Assembly: GCF_018139145.2 (NCBI RefSeq) | Contig: NC_059486.1 | Location: forward strand, 186,001 to 250,000 | DNA from: Gymnogyps californianus | Lineage: Eukaryota; Chordata; Aves; Accipitriformes; Cathartidae | Direction of reading: 5' to 3' | Length of the DNA stretch: 64,000 bases | Part shown: in pieces, positions 32,123-44,579 of the stretch | Numbering within the stretch: position 1 is the first letter of the stretch | Layout of the letters: each line of letters begins with the position of its first letter | Notes under the pieces: model-generated | What the model was told of the DNA's origin: nothing | The model's database searches: none | What the model saw: only the letters and a program-made list of their open reading frames with translations | Program-made: the position numbers and the translations under genes

Positions 32123-35100
32123 GTGAGCATGTGAAAGGTGCACAGTCAGCCTGCAGTTTGATGGCTGCACGTGGCAGGGAGTTAATACGAAACCCTCGAG
32201 TCAGATCTCGGGGGCTCCTCATTTCCTGCCTTCTTTCACTGACGGTGAAAGTGGTCACTTAAAAGTTGCTACTGCACTTGCACAGGCTGAGCGTTGGCCT
32301 GAGAGAGTCCTGTGAGGTGTAAAAAATGCTCCTGCTTCACTGCCATGGGTGGATTTTGTGCTTCAGTGGAAAAAGAGGCCGGTTTTACGGACAGGATTTT
32401 GAAATTTGGTGAGTGTTTAACTGAGAAGCTTTGTAGCGGTTTAACCCCAGCCGACAACTAAGCCCCACGCGGCCGCTCACGCACTGCCCCGCAGTGGGAT
32501 GAGGGAGAGAATCGGAAGGGTAAAAGTCAGACAATTTGTGCGCTGAGATAAAGACAGTTTAATAAGTAAAGCAAAAGCCGTGCACGCACGCAAGCAAAGC
32601 AAACTGGGGAATTCATTCACTGCTTCCCATCGGCGGGCAGGTGTTTCGTCTCCAGGAAAGCAGGGCTCCATCACGCCTAACGGTTACTTGGGAAGACAAA
32701 TGCCATAATGCCGAACATCCCCCCTTCCTTACACTCCGCTGCATTTACTTATTTCCAAGTGACATTGGTGTGATTTGTTTACTTTTTAATGGGTTTGGAT
32801 TTTCTTTAAGACCTCCTCTCTCCCTGTGCATTTTCTTGTTGGGCGATACCTAGCAGCAAACAACTTTTGAGCAGCTGGCTTACAAAAGATGCAGTTAATA
32901 TTTGGGAACACAGTTTGATGCAGGCAGTACACAACTCCCAGCATCACAGGGCCTAGCTCCAATGCTGTGAAGGCCCATTCCTCTGCAGGTTTGCACCGTG
33001 GAGGGATGAAGAGACACGTCCTGCCGGTTCCTTCTTTTAGTCCCTTGAGTAGAATGGCATCGCGATAGGCTGGAAGACAGAGGCGCTGGTTTGAGGGCAC
33101 CTTGTCAAAACCCAATCCTACAGGTTACTGAGGATCGACTGAAAAGATCGGATCTCTCATCCCTTGTATCCTCAGACACACAAAAGACAAGTGGGCAGAA
33201 AAGTGAAAAGAAACAGTCCTGGTGGAATAGTGGATGTTTTTTAAGAACCATAAATTATGAATTCATCTGCCTGCTGAGTGTTTTCTCTGTGCAGCGGGAG
33301 TGATGTTTTGTTGCTGTTTAAACTCTTGCAACAAATGGAGCTCCATTGCTTTTTGATTGGGGTGGGACTAACTCTCTCTGTTTGTTTCACAGCGCTCCTG
33401 ATCTCGACAACACTGCAAGTGCTGCCAAGGAGTTAGAGGTAGGAGACGAAGCAGGTCCATGGGACCTTAGCTGAATGTTAGGCCGAGCAAATCTTTTGTT
33501 CGTTGTGGGACTGAGGACATTTTGTCAAACGCAGCGTTTCAAGTGAGGGTAACGGGGAACTTCTCTGGAGAGTACGAGGGTGAAAAAATGACGTAAACAA
33601 AAAATGTCATCAAGAGGCAGCATTGGCGTAGACGAGCAATGCTTTTATCTGAAACATTTCCAAGAAGCTACTGACTGTTAGAACTGGACAAATGAGAACT
33701 CCTATTTGTCGAGCCAGTTGCACCCCGTTCCTTGCTGATTCCTGTTCAGCTGCATTCTGCAGTAGCGCTTTGCCGTGGTTTCGCTCTCAGCCTCAGACCT
33801 GACCCCTGCTCTTAACTTCTCAGGCTTGACTAGCTGTCAAACCCTCCTGTTCTGTCAGGAGCTGTGGCAGTACTGGTGAGCTCGCTTGACAGAGGCTAAT
33901 CTAATGCTCGATTGCACATGCTTTCGTCGTAACTGGAGCTAGTGGAACCAGTGGACGTCCTTTTAATGATGCCATTACTTTGTGACCAAGCTTGGTCACA
34001 ACCGACGAGTTCTGCTGTTGTCATCTTCTTCCTGAGACAGAAGAAAGCCCCTGCCATTCCCGAGGAAATGAGACAAATATAGTGCCTGCTTAAAAATGCT
34101 CCTGTTACTTAATTTTAAAAAATCTTCAGAGTACAGTAATAGCATTCTAAATGTTATTGAAGAAAATGGGCCGATTTTAACTGATACGGAAAATTATCGG
34201 TTAATTTTTTTTTTCTTTTCTCTTTTGAAAATTTTGAAAGATGTTACCAGAAAAAGTTTCCCGTTTATAAAGCAGGAGTTTGTTGGGGCTGAATTACAGT
34301 TCCTTTGTTCCTGAATTGGGTCAATATTCAGAAAAAGGGGAATATGTTTATTTTCGAAACAGGTCCATACCAAGTGTGCTTTGCTGGCAAAAAGGAGGCT
34401 TCTTAAATGTAAAACTTGTTAAACTTAAAAGCACACCTCCACTCTCCATCGTAATGCTTCTATGTGAATTCAAGATTAAGACATGCATTCACTTCAGTTT
34501 CTATGAGTCTGTTAGTGCAGCGCACTCTAAGGTGATGGGAGGGAGCGGGGAGAAGAAGGGGAGGAGGAAAAGCAAAATATCCAGAACCTGCTCTTCCAGG
34601 ATTCATGCAAACTGTAACGTGATGTTAATTTTCTTCCCAAGCCTCGAAACTGTACTTGACAGGGGAATTGTGACTATATGGTTAATATTCTTCTTTGCTT
34701 TCTTTTTTTGGCCTCTCTAGGAAGCGATTCGAGTCATCCTTGGAAACCTTGATGATTTACATCCGTTTTCTACAGACCACTTCACTATCTTTCCGTGTAT
34801 CCTTTCTTTCCTACTCGTAAAAGAAAAGATTGAGTGACTCCTATCTGTTGGGTATTGCACACCACTAGACATGAATGTCAAAGGAAGCAGATCTTTCGCT
34901 GGAGGAGGACTCCTCTGAGCTTTGCAGTTTTACATTAGCTGAAGATCCTCCGCAGTTGTTGCCTTCAGCAGAGGGCTGACGGGAAAAGTGTTTTGCAGTG
35001 TTTTGAGATGAACACCCCTGCGTTCCAAATCTGATTTAGCCAGAGAAAATGAACGTGTATATAGAAAGTCACAGGAAGTGCACCTAATGCAATTGCAAGC

Positions 35101-38100
35101 AAAGCTAGTGCGTTGCTTAAAAAGGTTAATGAAACGTAAAACGCTCCTTACAGGCTCAGCAACGTTGGCCCGCTAGTAGAGAAGACCCCGGTAGTTTTCT
35201 TGTAAGGTACGTTAGGATTAAATCGCATCCATGAGCCTCTGGGGATGGATTGTACCTGCAAAGCCGTCTTCAGTCTGTACAGGAAGAAGTTTGAGTTTGA
35301 ACTTGAGAGAACAGGACAGTGTTCCCATGAAAGCTTATGTTGCCTAGAGGGATGCTGAGTATAAAAGTTGTTTCTTGGGTGGGAGCAAATGTCAGTATAT
35401 GCTTACGCACCCACACAGATGGCTGAGAGAAGCAAAAAGCACCTCGCAGCGTGAGTTTTATGAGGAGAAGTAGTTGAGCTGAGATAGCTGGAAGACTAGA
35501 CAGGCTTCTGAACACACAAAGCCTGCAGGCTTGTCATCCATTGTATTTGCTCCCTTATACATATGTTCAGTGTGGTATGGCTTTTGAAGCTTTACAAGAA
35601 GACATTGTCAGGAGTCCTGCTCCTTTGAAACGTTAGTGCTATGTTCTTAAGTCTTATCATCGTTCTCAGATTTGAGTAAATGGGAGAGAGTATCGAAGAT
35701 GAGATTCAAACATGGGAAGGTCCATCTTGTGCCTTATCCCTACATTTGCACTGTGTATCTAGAACTCAACTCATTTCAGCAAAATGTATCTTGTGGTAAG
35801 TCTGTATGGTTACGTCTGGATAATTTCTGGAAAGATCTATGATCTACGTCTTGCTTTTCCCTTTCCCTACATTTGTTGACATTGAACTTCACGCTCTTTG
35901 TTTCTGTTTTCCTAAAGAAAGAATGCATTTGTTTTTCTAAATAATGATAGTAATAATGGTAACAATGTCTTTTGTATAATTAGCAAATGTTGTCGCCTCC
36001 CTAGTGTGTCATTTTCCAGGTTTTCTGTGAATTCCCCGAACAGCCTCAGGCCCCAGCTGAGACCTCTGTGGGACTCTACATTTAACCTCCTCTGTTGGGA
36101 AAGCTGAGTGTTTATTCTTACTATTTCCTCTTCTGATTATTGGTCCCTGCGAAAAGCTCCTGGTTTTTCTTGTGACTGCTTAGTTGATAATCTGGTCTCC
36201 TTTATAAAATGGACAAGTAGTCACTTCTCAGTCTCACCCATTTGCTTGCGTGTAGCATCCCCTATCAAATATACCATGTCTGGATGTGAAAACTTCTAAA
36301 CGTGGAGAATTCACTCGCTTCCTTGTACGCCTTGCTCCAGTATTTAATTGCCCGCTGCAGACAGTTGTACGACGTTTCTATTCTAAAATTATGCACAGCA
36401 TAACGTGCTGTTACTTTCCGGCACTGCTGTTTCAAGTTTCTGTTGGCAGGGATTTTTCTTCAGGAAAACATGTATGGATCCCACGCATCAGAGGTTAGCT
36501 GGCCAATATTGCGTGGAGGCTGTGCTCCAGCTGTCCTTGCATCTTCCATCGGGTGCCCAGAACACAGGGTGATGCTAACAGTTCTTCAGTTCCTTCTTCT
36601 CTTCTGAAGACTCCTTTGACCTCGTCAAGAAAAGCAATTGTCCCCATCCCATCAACATGGGGCATTCGTAGCCAGGAGTTCTCGTTCTGAAAGAGCTGTA
36701 TTTGCAGTTTTTCAATTTCAGCATATCGTGTGCAAGTCCAGCATTGTTTCCAAGTAGTTCGTCTTGTTCTCAGAAAGCGAGGTGCAATGCAAAAATGTAC
36801 TTTGAAGTTGGTTAAAGAAAGTCCAGTCACCAAATATTCACCAAGTTTTATAATACCTCTGTTACAGGTGAAGAAGTAAACAAGGGCAGCGATGAGCTTG
36901 TAAGTTGTGCGTGTGTTTTTGGTTTGTGTTTTGGTGGTTTTTTAAAGTTACATTCCAAATTGCCTGGAGGAGCAGAATACCTATATAGGCAATGCTAGAG
37001 TTCTCTTCTTTCTGGGTGTCACTCAGGCAACGTGAGGTGGCACTGAATTCTCACCTAGAGCCGTCCCAGTTGAGAGAAATCGTCCTGTCAGTTCCATCGG
37101 CCTTTGAATGAAGTCCTGCCTCAGGGCCTGAGAGCCCTGCTGGCTTCAGTTAAATGCGTTCTCTCCAAGTCTGAGCTGAGCTGTCCAATGGTTTCTTCCC
37201 TGTGAGAGTCTGTACGAGGTCAATATTGCTGAATAATTAAGTGGTTTCCTAGGTACCGTATATGTCATAAACAACAAAGTTAAGCTGCTTTGGGAAGCTT
37301 TTGTTTAATGAGAGCTCAGGGTAGGTTTGTTTTCAATACGAGTAAGTGTCTGAAGATGGAGTGAATTAGTGAAGATGTCCCGTCCAAATTCCCCCAAAGC
37401 ATTTTTTCTCTCTCTGCTAGCATGACATTCCTGCTAATTACATTCCTAGGCCCTCCTCTGCAGATGGAGCAAATAGGATGTCCTGGAAAGCAGTATTTCT
37501 TGTTCAAAACCGTTGAGCATAATTCTCTGGATGGCCTCTCAGTGCTTATCTTCAGTTTGAATAAGGCAACTAATCTTTTATTCCTGAATCATTTTGGGGG
37601 TTTTGTTGTATAAACATGAACAGTTTTGCGAAATACGGATGTATATTAGCTCTGACTGTTGTTCTAAACTAGAAAAGTCAAAATCAAATTTTATCAATAC
37701 CAAGTTTGCAATGTTTTTGAAGGTCAAGAGAAGAAAGGAAGTGTCAGAAAGTCCTGCAGTGGAAGGAAGGGTGAAGAGGAGAAGAGTGGAAGTCGGAGCA
37801 GAGACCTCATGCCCACAGTCGGGTATGGACAGGTCAGTTGAGTACAAAATAGTCTTCCAGGGCACATCTCGATATTTTTCATGTCTCTTGCACCTTCCTC
37901 GTATTTCATTCCTATGTAATCCTTTGCCCCATTTGTCGTCTTCCTTCTCTTCCATAGGTGACAGAATCTAAGCAGCATTGCCCCTGTTTGGAGAAAAGTT
38001 GTCCTACGCTTTCAGGTTCCCATGCCGTTAACTAGAGGTCTTCCTGTTTAACTCCTTTGTGTTAACATTATCTGTAGAATCACAGCGGGATGAGAACTCA

Positions 38101-41100
38101 GCAACAAGACAGAGCAGTGCACTGGCTTGCACACCTGAGCCAGGGATGACAAGGGAAGAACTGGGACCAGTTTTCTGGCTGCATCCCAGCCTGTTCCTCT
38201 GAGTTGGCTGATGAATGCTGCCTCTCAGCTTGAGGCTGAGCTCTGTATCTGTGGATTTCAGAGTCATTGAGGCTGAGCTCTGTATCTGTGTTGTTGGCCG
38301 CCTTCAGCACGAGGGTGCAATGCTGGCTCATGGTGGCTAGCTTCAAGCTTAGTTCTTGATTACCTTTCCGAGGCCGGCCCATTATGAGTTGTAGTCTAGC
38401 AGGCTTCTTTATTTCATGGAGTGTAGCTTTTAAAAAAAGAAAATTTGTGCCTGTACTTAATATTCACAACTATGTGCCAGCGTCCCAGCCCCAGCATGAT
38501 CGGAAGTGTTTATGCTCACCTCTCCCCTTCCATGGCCATGTACAGACCTTGTTGCCTTCTGTTCTACCCAATTCTCAAATGTATTTCATGCAGAGATGAT
38601 AATGGGAGAAGCCTGAAGCCAGTTTGTTTCCTGCTCATACAAACGTAGTCCTTTCATTGCCTTTCCCCCGCTTTCTCAGTTTCTAGTCACAATAAAACTG
38701 CAGGAAATGAGGGAAGAATGAGACCAGGATCCAGAATGCTTTCTGATCTCTTTTAGCCAAGACGGGAGTTGTAGATTCATCAAATACAAGGCCAGACAGG
38801 GCTATTTCATGATCCAGCCTGGCAGTTCTCTCTTAGTCCTGTGTCTTGCCCCAGAAGTTACGCTATTCCAGAAAAGATTAAAACAGTTAATCATTGTAAA
38901 GTGTATTCTCGGTTGCAAAATTAAATTGGTGAGGCATCAGCTTCAAGCCTTCTGTCATTTTGTTCCGATTACTCTGTTAGACTGAAGAGCTCATTCAGCG
39001 TGAGCATTCCCCCCTCCCCGGGAAGGAGTTTGCCTACTGTAATCCGACCACCTCTTGATCTTTTCTTCTTTTTGGACGAGCTCTTTTGCTCCTAAGTCCT
39101 CACGGGGGATTTGGATTTGGGTTTTCTTGGGTGCTATTGAGTGTTGAGCTACCAGAATCTCCAGGTGTCCCTCCCCAGTGACACTGATCAGCTCAGAGAG
39201 CACTATGCTGTGTGTGAAGCCAGGATTGTTTTTCCCCACGTGCACCACTTTGTACCTCTCTGTACAGAGTTTCCTCTGCCATTTGATTGCTCCATGACCG
39301 AGTCTTGTAAGATCTTTCTGTGGTTCCTTGCTGCCTGCCCTTCTCTTTGTGTCAGTAACCGTGTAGGGTTTGCAGGCTTTCTCAGCTCGCTGCTCACCCC
39401 CCTTTCCATGTCACGTAACACTGTTTTTAACTACTTGTTGGTTTTCTTAGAAAAGCAGAAAGCCTAATACTGAAATGAGTGCATATTTTCATTTTTTAAG
39501 TGAGACTTTGAGACAGGAGTACAAATATAGATTAAGGGTATGTGTCTTGTTGGCTAGAGGTACTAAAGTGCTGATTTCTAAAGAAACAGTTGGCGTAGCC
39601 ATTTACAAGATTGCTTCCTTTTTGTGACTTTTTGTAAACTGAGTTCTTACCTATTTGACTTCTTTTTAGAACTGGAGCCGAGTGCGTTCACCATAGGAGT
39701 AAAGCAAAGCCTGGATTTGAAACGGTAAGCTACAGAATATTCAGAAGGAGACAACAGCATCTGTTTAGTCCTGGATTCTTAAAGTGGCAAGCATCAAAAT
39801 GCTTCCAGGTAATGTTTTTTTTCCCTTTTCACCTGCATCACCTGCATCGAGACGTTTGACTCCTGCTCATCAAACTTAGCCAAGGGATGAGTTTGACCGG
39901 GAGAGGACACAAGCTTTTCTGACTGTCAAGCTATGCACTCTAGGGGTGAGCTTAGCCTCTCAGAGCTGAACCTGAAGGATGCCCTGCCTTGTCTTCAAGG
40001 CTCCAGTCCTCTTTTACCTCAGATGCCCCTTCGTGCACAACTCCATGAAGGGCCAATAGTGGGTGCTGACACCTTGATACTGGCTTCAGTGTGAGTCCTT
40101 GCCACTCCCCAGCAGCGTCCTTTCTTTGTGCAGGTGGCCTTGTAGGCATCTCCCTCTTCTTGCAACAGTGTCATGCCTTTTCTTACTATGTCATCAGAAG
40201 GCAGATTTACGACCAGATTGTTGCAGAGGGATTGGCAGTTGCTTTCTAAACCCGCTGTTCTCCAGAGACCTTGTCAGGAGGGGAAGATTCTTTCTCTTTT
40301 AGCCCCCAGGCTAAAAGGCTGCTCTGACAGAGCTGCTGTTAGGCACACCCTTTAGGTAACAGGGTCTTCCCTAGCACCCCTGTTCTCCTCCTCCTGGCTG
40401 TTGCCCATCCTCCCAAATGTGCCAGTGCATTTCATCCGTTTTCTGGATACTGATACTCGTTCTAAATTTAGTTCAAATCCCTGCCACACTGTCACCTTCC
40501 TGGCCTTTCTACCTCTCCAACTCTTTGGAGAGAGTGTTTTCCGAGGAGGCAAACTCATTCCTCTTGGGATTGTCCACAAAGAAAGTTGCCTGGTGGTATA
40601 AAAGGAACAGCTGCTTCTCCCGCTGTTCCTGGGGAGGTGAACAGTTGCATCAAATACCCGGATTTCTGCGTGTTTCTGCATGATGACGTGCTGCCCCCCT
40701 TTCGGGAACCTTTTGGAGCTCTCCACAACTGGCTGAGCCTTTACGCCAGTGTCGTCTGTGGGCTTGCTCGAAGTCTCAGATGGCCAGGGCATACTGCCTG
40801 CTTGCTCCTGTAGAACTGGTTTCAAAGGGCCAATCCCAGCATAATTGCTCTGCAGGGACTCACTGCGTATACGATGGCCTGCGATTTCAGGCGCTCCGAG
40901 TTGCATGGTTACCTTCAGCCTGCACAGCCAAACTCCTGTATTGAAACAGCCCTCCCCTTGGTGTAAGCCCAAAGCTTTCTTTCAGAAGAGGGGGTTTGGA
41001 CAGGTTTGTTGGATTTTCAAGACAGGAAGGAGACTGCCTGGTAACTCCTCAGGAGCATGCAGTACAGAAGAACTTCTCCAAAACAAGCAGGCTTATTTGT

Positions 41101-44100
41101 CTCTAAAACCTGTATTACTTTTTTTTCCCCTCAGCTTACCTTTGCAGCATTAGTGACAGGGCTCTACCCATGCCCCTTCTGGCTTCTTTCCTCAGGTGCT
41201 CCAAACGCTCTGTTGGTGGGATAAGGGTCATCCTCTGAAAGAGGCTTTTTTATTCCCCGCTTTGCTATAATCACCATCCCCAGAATGCCTCCGCTCCTTG
41301 TACGGGGGCTGAATTTCCCAAGCATTAGAGCCCTTGAAAGCTGGAGCTCCGGGTTAGCATGTTGGACCCTGAGAAGTAACGTGGTAGGTGGCAGACATCA
41401 CCGTAGCCTCATATTGTGTTAACTAATGTGGGAGGACGTGTCCTGAGCTCTTTCCAGGTAAACTGGAACTATGATGAATGAACCATCAACTGAGCAAATA
41501 CCAGTTCAGGTGAGAAGGACCTTCTCCAGAACAGATGCTTGTGCCACCATGACTCGTACCTGAAATTTGCACTAGTCAGGGCACTGTTACGCTGAGAGGG
41601 ATGTCCAGACACAAACTGTTGTCTTTATGAAAACCAGACCAGATGTCACGAGTACCGCATGAACTCATGGGCAGATGACCTCTCCCTTCTGTGCATTTTT
41701 AGGAGATCAGAGCCAGGTGCTTCTGTGACATGCTTTCCATTTGGTGTGCTTTCCATGTGGTTTCTTTTGGTATTCAGGAAGAGAAGAAAGATTAGGTTTA
41801 GGAAAAAACTGTATCAGGAGCTCCTGTACTTTCTCAGGATTCTTCTGATCATTCCTCCAGGGCTCTTGTTCCGTTTATCAGCAGTGTATGACTTTGGATC
41901 CAAATCTACCTGGTGTTTTAGAATGCATCTCAAAAAGGGAAGGGTCTCGTTAAACACGAAGGAAATCTGCCTACTTAGTCCCTGTAGGATTGACTTTACA
42001 ACATTGGCACTCGGTTCAGAAGGAGGAGCATGGAAGTGCCGCAGTCACGTGGCTGTTAAATAGATTGCATTTTCAGCTCTCATCCAAATGCCTTCTAGGC
42101 CTGCGATTTTGACAGTAGGCTGTCTGGTCAGGGTGACTGGAGTCGAGCCTGCGCATCTTTCCACTTACCCAGTGCACCAGTAGAAGTCAAAGAGAAAGAA
42201 AGAAAGAAAGAGAACTGAGAGGTGCTCAGCCTGTCACTGCAGATAATTTTCCTAATTTAGTTAATCCTCTGAGACTAAACTGCAAAGATCTCAGGCCATC
42301 TGAAGTTTGGAATTTTGCATGAACCTGAGCTTAGTGCAAGAGAAACACCATCGGGGAGTGGCTCTATTCTTCTCTTCTCTTCTGTCTATGGCAAAGTTGT
42401 TGTACTCTCTCTTAAAGAGGCTTACCTGCTGATTTTGTTGTTTGCGGTCCTTTGTAGTGCTGATAGCCTTCCTAACGGGTATTCCTGGCTCACCTCTTGC
42501 TTCTGGCACTTTTCACTTTTGTCCCTTCCCTGTTACTCTGTTTCCTATGACTGTGTCTTAGCAGGGCTGATGTCCAGGGGCCTGTATTGTCCAGAGGCTG
42601 TTCTTTCCCACAGCACCTCTGTTCATGTCTTTTAAAATCTCTGTCTGTGCCATAGCTGCTGTTATTCTTTCACTGTCTGCTGTATTAAAGCCTGCTCAAT
42701 GAATTACAGCTTTATGTTAGGCCTGTGAATGTCTTGAGGAGGGAGGGGCAGACATATGTTGGTGAAGAAAGTCCTCACAGTAGCGGGAAAACAAGTGAAA
42801 TCACAGAACAAGAGAGCAGACCTTGCCTTTTAGTTCTTCAAGCAAGCAAGCAAGCAAGCAAACAAGAATCTCCTGTACAACAGAATTTTACATTGTGTAA
42901 GAGTTCTTGGGTTCCTTTTCCTTTCAGAATTCCTCCAAAGAAAAGGAGCGTGAGTTTAGTCCAGCATCCCTTACCGCGGGCTGTAACCAAGTGGGTTTCT
43001 GTAAGTAAGGAATTCCTGGATTGGTTCATTCAAATTGGTCATATTAAATCAAAAGCCGCAAGGATTACATTGGTCTTAGTTTTCCTTTAAAAATCGTGTT
43101 TGGTATTTTCCAGCACGTGCGATTAGGAATTAGAAGCGCCGTAAAGCGGGAGGTCACCACTGATCTTGGCTGGGACTCTCATCCCGCGTAACGAACTCGC
43201 GCCCACGGAGCTGGGCTGCGTAGCTCTCTCAGAGCTGGGCTGTGCGATGGGAGCCTACCTCCAAATCAGCCTGCATTGTGATTGCTTTGAAAGCTCCCAG
43301 GCGTCACGTCAGTCCGAGTCTGGACCCACCTCTCCGTTTCAGGGTCTGCCGTTGGGTGTGCAGGGAGTGGGGAGAGGGCGAGGTTGTGGTTTTGTTCTTG
43401 CTGCTGTTTCTTACAGGGGGACCTGTGGAATCTCACCTTGAACAAAGAGCAGCAGCCGGTCAGGCTGAGGGTGCAGTGCAGCTACTGCAGCAAACGGACC
43501 AAATGGTGAACAAAGGAAACGTGGAGTCCGAAGGAAGAGGTCTCTCAAAGTTCTGGAGAAGGTACGAATCCCGCAGCTAGGAGCAGATGCAGTCCCGGCT
43601 GTGTCCGAGCCTGTGCCAGAGCCTGTGCCTGATTCTGGCAGTTCAGGGGATTCTGCATTATCCTGGAGAATGGACACCTCTTTTCTGTGGTTAAACCAAA
43701 GTCCCCCAAGGCAAAGGAGCATTCGGGGATGTCCTTCTGTCTTGTGGTAAGGTGCAACATTCCCAACAAATGTTCCTCTTCTGAGCCGTCCTGGGGAAAA
43801 AACCTCCTCACGGGAGGGTTACTACTGACCTCAGTCACAGCCCTCACACGATGTGGCTTTTCTCAGCTGAGGAGTGCCATCTCCAGCCCCATTTCCAAAG
43901 GAGTTAAACACTCCCCCTTGTAACAGGGCCTTCCCGGGGCGGACCTGCAGTCCCGTTAAGGTAAGTATGACCTTTACTTGGCCGCTTAGCAACTGTGGCC
44001 TGTGTAACTTTGACTCCCAAAGACACCATTTTAAACCGAAATTCAAGTAACCGTGCCAACAGTTGCTGGGCATTGCTGACTGAACGAGTGCTCTAAAGCT

Positions 44101-44385
44101 GTCGAAGCTGCATCCCGCAAGAGTGGTCTGTTCACTGCACAGCACAAGCTGAACGTCGGCAGTAACTGTGTGTTTGATAGGTTAGTTTGGGAAGAAATAA
44201 ACCTCCTTGTTAATCATAATGGATGCCAGTCTCTCTAACTATTGAGACTGGACCGTCACGGCACAAGTTATTCTGTATGTTTCCTCTCTTTTTTCAGTCT
44301 TCCTCTGTATTACTTTGTGCTGGGGTTGTGTCTTTCTGGTGGACAGAAATTACCTTGGTATTACAATTGTCAGAGAAGGATTTGA
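31998..44385 (+). CDS. MAJIN: MAJIN copy in unit B, apparently intact (283 codons, ten exons)
   Basis: Membrane subunit of the meiotic TERB1-TERB2-MAJIN telomere complex, expected at the inner nuclear membrane of meiocytes. Exons 31998-32122 (ATG 32022), 33393-33438, 34721-34796, 35670-35795, 36868-36899, 37723-37832, 39670-39724, 42928-43000, 43417-43561 and 44298-44385 join in phase to 852 coding bases including the stop. Residues about 1-117 form the conserved TERB2-binding domain, 128-165 a basic linker, and about 256-268 (LPLYYFVLGLCL) the hydrophobic C-terminal anchor. The length is slightly above that of the mammalian protein. Exons 1-4 are identified by sequence. Exons 5-10 rest on splice sites, phase continuity and protein-like composition. 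Expression and the untranslated first exon are unproven. Confidence 0.85.
32435..32738 (-). mobile_element. Degraded avian ERVL-type LTR, unit B
   Basis: Same insertion as 3227-3530, in MAJIN intron 1. Confidence 0.65.
33393..33438 (+). CDS. MAJIN: MAJIN exon 2, unit B
   Basis: 46 bases, acceptor TTTCACAG, donor gtagga; encodes (S)APDLDNTASAAKELE. Confidence 0.75.
34721..34796 (+). CDS. MAJIN: MAJIN exon 3, unit B
   Basis: Encodes EAIRVILGNLDDLHPF and on, within the conserved N-terminal domain; acceptor CTCTCTAG, donor gtatcc. Confidence 0.9.
35670..35795 (+). CDS. MAJIN: MAJIN exon 4, unit B
   Basis: Encodes LSKWERVSKMRFKHGKVHLV and on. It differs from unit A by a synonymous AAC/AAT near its 3' end; donor gtaagt. 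Confidence 0.92.
36868..36899 (+). CDS. MAJIN: MAJIN exon 5, unit B
   Basis: 32-base exon encoding (G)EEVNKGSDEL between TGTTACAG and gtaagt. Confidence 0.7.
37723..37832 (+). CDS. MAJIN: MAJIN exon 6 (basic linker), unit B
   Basis: Encodes VKRRKEVSESPAVEGRVKRR and on. Donor ACAG/gtcagt at 37832 is chosen because it alone keeps exons 7-10 open. Confidence 0.75.
38291..38350 (-). mobile_element. CR1 remnant after 555-bp deletion, unit B
   Basis: Only the end nearest TGCTGGCTCATGGT remains. Sequence equal to 9085-9639 is missing between 38290 and 38291. Because CR1 sequence survives on the right side, this is a deletion in B, not an insertion in A. Confidence 0.75.
39670..39724 (+). CDS. MAJIN: MAJIN exon 7, unit B
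   Basis: Encodes (R)TGAECVHHRSKAKPGFET. A G/C difference from unit A makes Cys for Trp. Acceptor TTTTTAG, donor gtaagc. Confidence 0.65.
40769..42070. other. 1302-bp segment present only in unit B
   Basis: In unit A, GCTTGCT at 12109-12115 is followed directly by TTTCAGCTCTC. In unit B these are separated by 1302 bases. TTGC occurs at both edges, and there is no target duplication or terminal repeat, so a microhomology deletion in unit A is more likely than an insertion in B. I recognise no gene or repeat in it. It lies in the MAJIN intron before exon 8. Confidence 0.75.
42928..43000 (+). CDS. MAJIN: MAJIN exon 8, unit B
   Basis: Encodes NSSKEKEREFSPASLTAGCN then QVGF, with acceptor CCTTTCAG and strong donor gtaagtaag. 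It carries the full AAAGAAAAGG run that is one base short in unit A. Confidence 0.65.
43417..43561 (+). CDS. MAJIN: MAJIN exon 9, unit B
   Basis: Encodes (W)GPVESHLEQRAAAGQAEGA and then a Gln/Glu-rich, coil-like stretch ending SKFWRR, with donor AAG/gtacga. The downstream exon fits in phase. The donor is weak, so the exon end is less certain. Confidence 0.55.
44298..44385 (+). CDS. MAJIN: MAJIN last coding exon (membrane anchor), unit B
   Basis: Encodes (S)LPLYYFVLGLCLSGGQKL and a tail ending in QRRI, then TGA at 44383-44385. The hydrophobic run of about 12-13 residues near the C-terminus fits a tail-anchored inner nuclear membrane protein. Confidence 0.55.
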
Positions 44386-44573
44386 AGTGTAATGTGCTCT
44401 TTTTGTTGTTGTTGTTGTTTCCCCAGCATAATCTTTTCGCCACTACAGCATCTTTTTGGTGGAAAGAACTGACCTGGAAGTACTAATAGTTGTGGAAAGG
44501 TAAACTTGGAGCATGAAGGTCGGGTTGTATTGCTTCTTTTGTAATTCAGCCTTTCACATTGCTTGTCTCAGCT

Positions 44574-44579
44574 ATTAAA
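44574..44579 (+). terminator. Candidate MAJIN poly(A) signal ATTAAA, unit B
   Basis: ATTAAA 189 bases after the stop. A canonical AATAAA follows at 45066-45071. Both fall in the part of unit A that is N. AATAAA at 44196-44201 (14236-14241 in A) lies before the last exon and would truncate the message. Confidence 0.4.
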
